Assembly: GCA_025454565.1 (NCBI GenBank)
Contig: JALOOE010000198.1
Span: 1-5,548 of the forward strand
Direction: 5' to 3'
From: Anaerolineae bacterium
Lineage (GTDB): Bacteria > Chloroflexota > Anaerolineae > CG2-30-64-16
Length of the DNA stretch: 5,548 bases
In this document: in pieces, positions 1 through 5,474 of the stretch
Numbering within the stretch: the first letter of the stretch is position 1
How the letters are laid out: the number at the start of each line of letters is the position of its first letter
The notes under the pieces: model-generated
Databases searched by the model: none
Seen by the model: only the letters and a program-made list of their open reading frames with translations
What the model was told of the DNA's origin: nothing
Translations under genes and position numbers: made by a program

Positions 1-1626
1 CCGTTAGCGGTCATCGCACTGGATCGGCTGGCGTGGGGGCCGAAACCCGGCGATCCCACCACGAGCATCCAGGCGTTCAACGCGCTGGGCGCCGATGACG
101 ACGCACGGCTGGCAGCGTGGGTCACTCAGCAACTCGATCCGACCTTCCTGGGCCAACCGGACGACAGCGACACGCGCATTGCCAACGCCGCGGCGGCGGG
201 AACCGTGCCCAGTCTGAATCTGAGCCTGCCGCAGTTGTGGGCCGCGTACTACACCGCAACCAGCCCCGATCGGACGCGGCCCGCGCGCGACGTGCGGGTG
301 GCGACACTCATCCGCGCCGTAACCAGCCGCCGCCAACTCTACGAGGTGATGGTCGATTTCTGGCATAACCACTTCAGCATCTACGCCTGGGGCTACGATT
401 ACGCCAGCGCCACCTGGACCAGCTACGACCGGGATGTGATCCGCGCCAACGCGCTGGGCAACTTCCGTGTCCTGGTCGAGAAGGTCGCCAAGAGCACGGC
501 GATGCTCTACTACCTCGACAACTACATCAGCCAGGGCGCGTCCTTCAATGAAAACTGGGGGCGCGAGCTGTTGGAGCTGCACACGCTCGGCGCCGAAAAC
601 TACCTCGGCACACAGGACCCGACCGGCGTGCCCACCGATCCGGTCAGCGGCCTGCACGTCGGTTATGTCGATAATGACGTCTACGAGGCCGCCCGCTGCT
701 TCACCGGTTGGCGCGTGAACAACGGTCAATCGAACGCGCCCGGCAACGACGGCACCTTCCTTTATCATAACCCGTGGCACGACCGGGCCAACAAGTTCTT
801 CCTCGGCAAGTATATGCAGGCCGATCAAGGGCCGGAGGTGGACGGCAAGCAGGTGTTGGATTGGCTTGCCCAGCACCCCGGCACGGCGCGCTTCATCGTG
901 CGCAAGCTCTGGCGCCGTCTGATCGGCGACAACACGCCGCTCCCCGGCGAGGTGAATGCGACGTTCGACGCCGCAGTCGCCAAATGGCTGGAATTGTGGA
1001 ACCCGGCCACGCCGGGCAGCGATGGTCAGATCCGCGAAGTGGTGCGCATCCTCATCACCTCGCCGGAGTTCAAGACCACGTGGGGCCAGAAGATCAAGCG
1101 ACCGCACGAGGCGCTCTACAGCGCGTTACGCGCGATAGGCGCCGAGGTCAAGCCGGACAACGGCGGGCTCAGCTCGCTGTGGTCCACCTACGATGCCATG
1201 GATCAGCAGTTGTTCGGCCGCCGCCCACCGGACGGCTTCCCTGATGTGCGCGATGCGTGGACGAACACCGCGTCGATGCTCTATCGCTGGCGTCTGTTCA
1301 ACGGCCTGCTGGAAAACTCATTCTACAGCACTGCCACCAACACGGGCGTGCAGGTGGATAACGCCGCCCTGATCGCTACCACCGCACCCAACAATACGCC
1401 CCAGAGCATCGTCGATTTTTGGGTCGCGCGCATCCTGGGCCGGGCGCTGGACGATCCGGCGCATCTCGCCGAGCTGGTGAAACTGATGCAGGGCAACACC
1501 TCGCCGGCCTTGCCCGGAACCGTCTATGCTTCGCCCACCAGCACCATGAGCGCCACCGACATCAGCAACCGCCTGCGCAGGATGATTGCTGCTATCCTGA
1601 TGTCACCCGAGTTTCAGTGGAGGTAA
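1..1626 (+). CDS. DUF1800 family protein (N-terminus cut by window edge)
   Basis: The frame is open from base 1 to the TAA at 1624-1626 (541 residues visible), so the real start lies upstream and the internal GTG at 205 is not the start. Numbering from the first visible codon, the protein opens with an ALDRLAWGPKPGD segment, the typical beginning of the DUF1800 domain. It continues with FWHNHF (120-125), NENWGRELLELHTLG (183-197), FTGW (234-237), a YHNPWHD histidine segment (255-261), HPGTARFIVRKLW (292-304) and KRPHEAL (366-372). It ends in ILMSPEFQWR, a family-typical C-terminus. These features place it in DUF1800 (PF08811) with high confidence. The family is usually exported and of unknown biochemical function; a signal peptide, if present, is off the window. 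It sits 4 bases upstream of a DUF1501 gene, the usual partner, and translation is probably coupled. No frameshift or missing block is visible. Confidence 0.93.
   Translation, partial: PLAVIALDRLAWGPKPGDPTTSIQAFNALGADDDARLAAWVTQQLDPTFLGQPDDSDTRIANAAAAGTVPSLNLSLPQLWAAYYTATSPDRTRPARDVRVATLIRAVTSRRQLYEVMVDFWHNHFSIYAWGYDYASATWTSYDRDVIRANALGNFRVLVEKVAKSTAMLYYLDNYISQGASFNENWGRELLELHTLGAENYLGTQDPTGVPTDPVSGLHVGYVDNDVYEAARCFTGWRVNNGQSNAPGNDGTFLYHNPWHDRANKFFLGKYMQADQGPEVDGKQVLDWLAQHPGTARFIVRKLWRRLIGDNTPLPGEVNATFDAAVAKWLELWNPATPGSDGQIREVVRILITSPEFKTTWGQKIKRPHEALYSALRAIGAEVKPDNGGLSSLWSTYDAMDQQLFGRRPPDGFPDVRDAWTNTASMLYRWRLFNGLLENSFYSTATNTGVQVDNAALIATTAPNNTPQSIVDFWVARILGRALDDPAHLAELVKLMQGNTSPALPGTVYASPTSTMSATDISNRLRRMIAAILMSPEFQWR
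1619..1623 (+). promoter_or_regulatory. Ribosome binding site of the DUF1501 gene, inside the upstream CDS
   Basis: GGAGG lies 7 bases before the ATG at 1631 and is formed by the last two sense codons (Trp, Arg) of the DUF1800 gene. This fixes the downstream start and suggests that ribosomes terminating at 1626 re-initiate on the next gene. Confidence 0.8.
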
Positions 1627-1630
1627 CAGG

Positions 1631-2980
1631 ATGAGCACCCAGAGGAAACTGACACGCCGGCAGTTCATGACCGGTTGCTCGGCGGCGATCGCCGCGCTGG
1701 CCGGCTCGCAGGTCAGCAGCCTGGCCTTCACCCCGGACGCGCCCAACCCCGAGGCGCTCATCGTCGTCTTCCTGCGCGGCGGTTGGGACGCGCTCAACGT
1801 CGTCTCGCCGATCGCCGACGGCCCGGATCGCGGCTATTACGTGGCGGCGCGGCCCGCGCTCAAGCTGGCGACAAGCGGCGCGAACGCGGCGCTCAACCTC
1901 GACGGCTTCTTCGGGCTGCATCCGTCGCTGGCGCCGCTGCTGAATCTGTATCAGGCGCAACGGCTGGCGATCGTGCACGCCGCGGGGCTGGTCTACGACA
2001 CGCGCAGCCATTTCGACGCGATGCAGTATATCGAGACGGCCACGCTGGGCAGCAAGACCGGCAACGGCTGGCTGACGCGCTATCTCGAATCACTGGCGCT
2101 GCCTTCGAGCAGCGCGCTGCCGGCGCTCTCCGCGGGCGGTTCGCGCGCCGCGTCGCTGATCGGCTATCCCCGGGCCGTCACCATGTCGAGCCCGTCCTCA
2201 TTCAACCTGGGCGGCAGCTCGACCTATCGCACACAACAGACCAACGCGGTGCGCACGATGTACGGCTCGGCCGCCGACTGGCTCGATCAAGCCGGCAAAG
2301 AGACAATCGCCGCCGTCGATCTGGTGCAGACCAACGGCATCGGCAGCTACACGCCGGCGAACCGCGCGTTCTATCCTGCCAACTCGTTCGGCAACAACCT
2401 CAAGTTCATCGCGCAGATGCTCAAGACCGGCGTCGGCCTGACCACAGCCACGATCGATCTGGGCGGGTGGGACACGCACGAGAACCAGGGCGTCACGCCA
2501 ACGAGCTATATGGGCGCGCTGCTGAACACGCTGGCGCGCGGTCTGGAGGCGTTCCACACCGATCTGGAGGCGTGCGGCGGCTCAACCGATTTCAACGCGA
2601 CGACGACCGTGGTGGTGATGAGCGAATTCGGCCGCCGGCTGAAGGAAAACGCCAACGCCGGTTCCGATCACGGCCACGGCGGCGTGATCCTGCTGCTGGG
2701 CAAGCCGGTCAAGGGCGGCAAGGTGTACGGTCAATGGCCGGGGCTGTCCAATGCCCAATTGTACCAGGGCGCCGATCTGGCGGTGACCACCGACTATCGC
2801 CGCGTGCTGAGCGAGTGGCTGCGCGTGCGCGGCGGTCGCAGCGATCCGCAATTGAGCACGATCTTTCCGAGTTATGCGCAACAAGCGGACATCGGCCTGC
2901 TGCACGCGCCGGCAGCCACGCCTGCGGCAAGCTGCGTGATCCCGCGCAAGATCTATCTACCGTTGCTGCGCCGCGCGTGA
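1631..2980 (+). CDS. DUF1501 family protein with Tat signal and C-terminal YLPL tail
   Basis: 449 residues. The N-terminus carries a twin-arginine export motif, TRRQFM (residues 8-13), followed by a short Ala-rich hydrophobic stretch, so the protein is predicted to be exported folded. The mature part shows DUF1501 hallmarks: LIVVFLRGGWDALN near the start, H116 and the TRSHFD segment (H127), GGWDTHENQ (278-286), MSEFGRR (330-336) and GSDHGHGG (344-351). DUF1501 (PF07394) belongs to the alkaline phosphatase-like superfamily, and the DTH and DHGHG motifs are plausible metal ligands; the substrate is unknown. After the domain comes an Ala/Pro/Thr-rich linker and a tail, CVIPRKIYLPLLRRA (435-449), outside the conserved domain. 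The ATG is supported by GGAGG 7 bases upstream and by the signal sequence that follows. Its neighbour upstream is the usual DUF1800 partner, and the two probably act together. Family assignment is firm; function is not. Confidence 0.95.
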   Translation: MSTQRKLTRRQFMTGCSAAIAALAGSQVSSLAFTPDAPNPEALIVVFLRGGWDALNVVSPIADGPDRGYYVAARPALKLATSGANAALNLDGFFGLHPSLAPLLNLYQAQRLAIVHAAGLVYDTRSHFDAMQYIETATLGSKTGNGWLTRYLESLALPSSSALPALSAGGSRAASLIGYPRAVTMSSPSSFNLGGSSTYRTQQTNAVRTMYGSAADWLDQAGKETIAAVDLVQTNGIGSYTPANRAFYPANSFGNNLKFIAQMLKTGVGLTTATIDLGGWDTHENQGVTPTSYMGALLNTLARGLEAFHTDLEACGGSTDFNATTTVVVMSEFGRRLKENANAGSDHGHGGVILLLGKPVKGGKVYGQWPGLSNAQLYQGADLAVTTDYRRVLSEWLRVRGGRSDPQLSTIFPSYAQQADIGLLHAPAATPAASCVIPRKIYLPLLRRA

Positions 2981-2988
2981 CGCGCAGC
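2965..2988 (+). repeat. GC-rich inverted repeat spanning the DUF1501 stop codon
   Basis: GCTGCGC (2965-2971) is the reverse complement of GCGCAGC (2982-2988), with a 10-base loop containing the TGA. An alternative fold pairs GCGCG (2973-2977) with CGCGC (2981-2985). No run of T follows, so it is not a classical terminator. It might weakly attenuate read-through or protect an mRNA end, or be chance in GC-rich DNA. Confidence 0.3.
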
Positions 2989-3013
2989 GCGCCCATCAAC
3001 CCAACCCACAGCA

Positions 3014-3018
3014 AAGGA
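3014..3018 (+). promoter_or_regulatory. Ribosome binding site of the beta-glucuronidase gene
   Basis: AAGGA lies 6 bases before the ATG at 3025. The reading frame is open far upstream of this point, so the Shine-Dalgarno sequence, together with the alignment of the following residues to known beta-glucuronidase N-termini, decides the start. Confidence 0.75.
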
Positions 3019-3024
3019 AGAGCG

Positions 3025-4833
3025 ATGCTATACCCACAACAGAATGAGATCCGCAACCTGTTTGACCTCTCGGGGGTCTGGGATTTTCAGACCGATCCTC
3101 GCGCCGTCGGCGAGACAGAGCGCTGGCAACTGGGCGTGCCGGATGCCCGCCCCATCGCCGTGCCTGGCAGTTGGAACGAGCAATACGCCGATCTGTACAA
3201 CTATCTCGGTGCGGCCTGGTATGTGCGCGAATTTCACGCGCCTGGCGGCTGGAGGGATCAGCGCGTCTTCGTGCGCGTCGGCTCGGCCAACTACGCGGCC
3301 GAGGTGTGGGTCAACGGGCAGAAGGTGGGCGGGCACTCAGGCGGCCATCTGCCCTTCGAATGCGACATCACCGATACTGTCGCATGGGACGGCCCGAACA
3401 CGTTGGCGATCCGCGTGGAGAACGAGCTCAAGCCCACGCGCGTGCCCGCCGGCAATATGCCGCCCCGGGGCGGCGGCGTGATGGCGATGATGTCCGGCTA
3501 TCCGAGCACCACTTACGATTTCTTCCCCTATGCCGGGCTGCATCGACCGGTGTGGCTCTTCGCCGTCCCGCAGACGCACATCACCGACATCGCCGTCGCG
3601 ACCGAGATCGATGGGACGACGGGGGTGATCAAGCTCGGCGTGACGCAGAACGGCGCGGGCGGCGCGGTGACCGTCACTTTGCGCGGGAACGGCGGCGTTC
3701 ATGAGACGCGCGCCGTCTTCCAGGGTGAGCGCGCGACCGCCCAGATCACTGTCCCCGACGCGCGTCTCTGGTCGACCGAAGATCCGCACCTCTACCAGGC
3801 CACCGTCACGCTGGTCGCTGCCGGCGGCCAGGTCACGGACGTCTACTCGCTGCCCGTCGGCATCCGCACGGTGCAGGCCACGGCCGAGGGGTTGCTGGTC
3901 AACGGCAAGCCGGTCTGTCTGAAAGGCTTCGGCCGGCACGAGGACTTCTTCGCCAGCGGTCGCGGCCTCAACGTGCCGCTGCTGGTCAAGGACTATGCCC
4001 TGCTCAGGTGGATCGGGGCCAACTCCTACCGGACGTCGCACTACCCGTATTCGGAAGAGGAGATGATGATGGCCGACCGCCAGGGGCTCCTCATCATCGA
4101 CGAGATTCCGGTCGTCAGCATGACTTTCGAGGATGGCGACGCGAACATCGCCGCGCGGCTGGCGCAGGCCAGGCGCCAACTCAATGAGCTGATTGCGCGC
4201 GACAAGAATCATCCCAGCGTGATCATGTGGAGCGTCGCCAACGAGCCGATGCCTCCCGACATGTTCAAGCGATTCACCGGCGGCGGCGGCCCTTCCCCGC
4301 TGGATGCGGTGGGCCACGCCTTCCTGAAGGAGTTGGTGGATCTGGCGCGCGCGCTGGATGCCACGCGACCGGTGACGCTCGTCGGCATGATGGGCGGGCC
4401 GCTGGATTGGCTGGAGCTGGCCGATATCGTCTGCATCAACCGCTATTGGGGCTGGTACACGCAAGGTGGGCAGCTCGATGCCGGGCTGGAGATGCTGGCG
4501 CGGGAACTGGACGGTCTGCACGCGGCGCTCGGCAAGCCGATCATCATCACCGAATTCGGCGCGGACACGGTCGCCGGGCTGCACAGCCATCCGCCCAAGA
4601 TGTTCTCCGAAGAATACCAGACGGAGTTCCTGGCCGGTTATCTCGACGTCGCCGCGGCGAGACCGTTCGTGATCGGCCTGCACGTGTGGAACTTCGCCGA
4701 CTTCCAGGCGGTGCAGTCGGTGAATCGGGTAGGCGGCATGAACCTGAAGGGGGTCTTCACCCGCCAGCGCGAGCCGAAGATGGCCGCGCACATGCTGCGC
4801 GAGCGGTGGACCCGGCCGGCACGATCAAGCTGA
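3025..4833 (+). CDS. uidA: Beta-glucuronidase, glycoside hydrolase family 2
   Basis: Hydrolyses beta-D-glucuronides to glucuronate and an aglycone. There are 602 residues, almost the length of E. coli UidA (603 by recall). Three GH2 domains follow in order: sugar-binding jelly roll (about 12-180, with YDFFPYAGLH at 164-173, whose Asp165 matches a substrate-contacting Asp of UidA), Ig-like domain (about 182-275) and TIM barrel (about 277-595). Barrel motifs are GFGRHED (301-307), RTSHYPY (336-342), NEP with acid/base Glu407, NRYWGWY (472-478), ITEFGAD with nucleophile Glu510, and WNFADF (555-560). GGMNLKGVFTR holds the N-x-K glucuronate-carboxylate motif (Asn573, Lys575), which argues for glucuronidase rather than galactosidase. 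No signal peptide is seen, so the enzyme is probably cytoplasmic and needs an importer that is not in the window. Compared with UidA, the active-site loop before NHPS is about 15 residues shorter and a Gly-rich segment is added after NEP (409-427). It lies 44 bases after the DUF1501 gene; shared transcription is possible but unproven. Confidence 0.95.
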   Translation: MLYPQQNEIRNLFDLSGVWDFQTDPRAVGETERWQLGVPDARPIAVPGSWNEQYADLYNYLGAAWYVREFHAPGGWRDQRVFVRVGSANYAAEVWVNGQKVGGHSGGHLPFECDITDTVAWDGPNTLAIRVENELKPTRVPAGNMPPRGGGVMAMMSGYPSTTYDFFPYAGLHRPVWLFAVPQTHITDIAVATEIDGTTGVIKLGVTQNGAGGAVTVTLRGNGGVHETRAVFQGERATAQITVPDARLWSTEDPHLYQATVTLVAAGGQVTDVYSLPVGIRTVQATAEGLLVNGKPVCLKGFGRHEDFFASGRGLNVPLLVKDYALLRWIGANSYRTSHYPYSEEEMMMADRQGLLIIDEIPVVSMTFEDGDANIAARLAQARRQLNELIARDKNHPSVIMWSVANEPMPPDMFKRFTGGGGPSPLDAVGHAFLKELVDLARALDATRPVTLVGMMGGPLDWLELADIVCINRYWGWYTQGGQLDAGLEMLARELDGLHAALGKPIIITEFGADTVAGLHSHPPKMFSEEYQTEFLAGYLDVAAARPFVIGLHVWNFADFQAVQSVNRVGGMNLKGVFTRQREPKMAAHMLRERWTRPARSS

Positions 4834-4853
4834 ACAGCAGCCAGTCGCGCCCG

Positions 4854-4897
4854 CAGGTCGCCGTGACGACCGGCAAAGGAGGACGCCCGGCGACCTG
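4854..4897 (+). repeat. 9-bp inverted repeat enclosing a strong Shine-Dalgarno-like sequence
   Basis: CAGGTCGCC (4854-4862) is the exact reverse complement of GGCGACCTG (4889-4897). The 26-base loop between them contains AAAGGAGGA (4875-4883), nearly a perfect anti-16S match. No ATG, GTG or TTG follows at usable spacing; the nearest start-like codon is a CTG at 4895, inside the right arm. It could be an mRNA 3' hairpin, a remnant of a lost gene start, or chance in GC-rich sequence. Confidence 0.4.
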
Positions 4898-4994
4898 TCC
4901 GCGCTGGCCGATCCCGCACGATTTGCGCGCCGGCTGGGGCGGCGCGAGGATATGCGGGGGATTGGCGGCGGGGTGCTTACTGGGGTGTGGCCGC

Positions 4995-5024
4995 ACGGGC
5001 CGATACGACGCTCCCGTAGTTTTT
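4995..5024 (+). terminator. Weak candidate intrinsic terminator after the beta-glucuronidase gene
   Basis: ACGGG (4995-4999) can pair with CCCGT (5013-5017) across a 13-base loop, and two bases later there is a run of five T (5020-5024). The position, about 160 bases after the stop codon and just where GC content drops, fits the end of the upstream transcription unit. The stem is only 5 bp, so this is tentative. Confidence 0.35.
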
Positions 5025-5066
5025 CGCGCGTTGATTCTGCATAGCATAGATGGCGCTGGACTATGG

Positions 5067-5094
5067 TTAGGCGGAATGGATTCCGCACAACTAA
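5067..5094. repeat. Dyad GCGGAAT-GG-ATTCCGC with flanking complementary arms
   Basis: The 16-base palindrome at 5071-5086 has 7-base arms around a GG centre. It is flanked by TTAG (5067-5070) and CTAA (5091-5094), which can extend the pairing past a 4-base bulge (ACAA). There is no T-run, so a terminator is unlikely. A protein-binding dyad (operator) or an RNA stem-loop are both possible. It lies in the AT-richer part of the intergenic stretch. Confidence 0.45.
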
Positions 5095-5135
5095 GAGACT
5101 CAGGCACGCTATAAAGAATCTTGGCAAAGGGATCG

Positions 5136-5267
5136 ATGAATATGCCACAAAATCAAAACTGCATTTGTAAACTTGGGCGGCAAACTATCAGAAGTCGAAT
5201 GAATGACTTATGGCAAAGTCAGCCCACCGTTGGCTTACATCCGACTCTTGGGGATTCTATCAGCTAA
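5136..5267 (+). CDS. Doubtful 43-codon ORF
   Basis: ATG at 5136 opens a 43-residue frame ending in TAA (5265-5267). A purine-rich AAAGGGA lies 4 bases upstream and a TATAAA hexamer at 5110-5115, so expression signals are conceivable. The product starts MNMPQNQNC and has a C-x-C pair near residues 9-11, then a polar segment; no family is recognised. Its codons are AT-leaning, unlike the upstream genes. It overlaps the ORF at 5210 in another frame, so at most one is likely to be real. It may be chance or a gene remnant. Confidence 0.12.
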   Translation: MNMPQNQNCICKLGRQTIRSRMNDLWQSQPTVGLHPTLGDSIS

Positions 5268-5356
5268 TTGGGGTTATCGGCGTCTCGAAAGTGATACTGA
5301 TCCCGAGGTTGGGTCTCGTTCCGCCCATCGCAGCTTACTTATTGGGCGGTAGGTGA
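5210..5356 (+). CDS. Doubtful 48-codon ORF with a hydrophobic segment
   Basis: ATG at 5210 opens a 48-residue frame ending in TGA (5354-5356). The first 14 residues are polar, followed by a hydrophobic stretch that includes YQLIGVIGVSKVILIP and then LGLVPPIAAYLLGG, which could form one or two membrane-associated segments. There is no Shine-Dalgarno sequence at usable distance and a stop codon lies just upstream in frame. The end of the ORF runs into the stem-loop region. A small membrane protein or a fragment of a decayed membrane gene are possible, but chance is the default reading. Confidence 0.15.
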   Translation: MAKSAHRWLTSDSWGFYQLIGVIGVSKVILIPRLGLVPPIAAYLLGGR

Positions 5357-5454
5357 CACAACGAGCGCCTGTGACCATTCACCTTCCTGAGCATCATGCT
5401 CAGCCGGCGGCACGGCCGTCGATAGATTTCCGCTACTTCCCAATCCGGGAGTAG
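5321..5454 (+). other. Run of closely spaced stem-loops upstream of the last gene
   Basis: Five potential hairpins follow each other with small gaps. (1) CCGCCCA 5321-5327 pairs with TGGGCGG 5343-5349. (2) AGGTGA 5351-5356 pairs with TCACCT 5379-5384, with an inner CACA 5357-5360/TGTG 5370-5373. (3) CTGAGCAT 5387-5394 pairs with ATGCTCAG 5396-5403. (4) CGGC 5405-5408 pairs with GCCG 5415-5418. (5) CTACT plus CCC (5433-5441, one T bulged) pairs with GGG plus AGTAG (5447-5454). Gaps between hairpins 1 to 4 are one or two bases. None is followed by a T-run. A structured 5' leader of the gene starting at 5475, a non-coding RNA, or a set of protein-binding dyads could explain this. No known riboswitch motif was recognised. 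Hairpin 4 is individually insignificant. Confidence 0.4.
5387..5403. repeat. 17-base perfect palindrome with single-base centre
   Basis: CTGAGCATCATGCTCAG has 8-base arms around one C. It is the cleanest dyad in the window. As DNA it would suit a homodimeric regulator; as RNA the innermost pairs could not close and would leave a loop of 3 or 5 bases on a 6-7 bp stem. It lies about 70 bases upstream of the frame starting at 5475. Confidence 0.5.
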
Positions 5455-5474
5455 AGAAAGTTGAGAGACGCAGA

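Larger units (their letters stand above)
4834..5474. other. Gene-poor intergenic stretch with a composition break
   Basis: No recognisable protein or RNA gene lies between the beta-glucuronidase stop and the frame starting at 5475. Up to about 5020 the DNA is very GC-rich, and long open frames on both strands encode Arg/Pro/Gly-rich text with no family signature, as expected of chance frames. From 5031 to 5220 GC falls to about 43% (hand count) and codon-like bias disappears. The stretch contains an inverted repeat around an orphan Shine-Dalgarno-like sequence, a weak terminator candidate, a dyad, two doubtful small ORFs and a run of stem-loops, each listed separately. I found no tRNA-like T-arm and no IS-like end repeats. 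Confidence 0.6.

Noticed and set aside
4..1107. 367-codon minus-strand open frame opposite the DUF1800 gene
   Set aside because: Same shadow effect; the + strand product matches DUF1800 throughout.
2965..2990. Terminator between DUF1501 and the beta-glucuronidase gene
   Set aside because: A GC-rich hairpin is possible but there is no T-run after it; it is listed only as an inverted repeat.
1675..3024. Long + frame upstream of and continuous with the beta-glucuronidase, giving an apparent 1052-residue protein
   Set aside because: The upstream part is an Arg/Gly-rich out-of-frame reading of the DUF1501 gene; family similarity begins only at the ATG at 3025, which has its own ribosome binding site.
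3337..4791. 484-codon open frame on the minus strand within the beta-glucuronidase gene
   Set aside because: A GC-rich codon-bias shadow: composition is Arg/His/Val/Ala-rich with no family motif, while the + strand carries a full set of GH2 catalytic motifs.
5066..5072. GTTAGGC, matching the integron attC core consensus GTTRRRY
   Set aside because: No partner RYYYAAC core was found within the usual distance upstream, and the surrounding genes are not cassette-like.
5110..5115. TATAAA as a -10 promoter element
   Set aside because: No acceptable -35 hexamer lies 16-18 bases upstream (the bases at 5087-5092 read ACAACT), so it is not listed as a promoter.
4825..5148. 107-codon minus-strand ORF whose first residues look a little like a signal peptide
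   Set aside because: After about 25 residues the product becomes Arg/Pro-rich text with no family resemblance, and it runs into the 3' end of the beta-glucuronidase gene; no ribosome binding site was recognised.
5282..5318. Direct repeat GTCTCG (5282-5287 and 5313-5318), both able to pair with CGAG at 5304-5307, suggesting a switch between two folds
   Set aside because: Only four base pairs are available in each alternative, well within chance.
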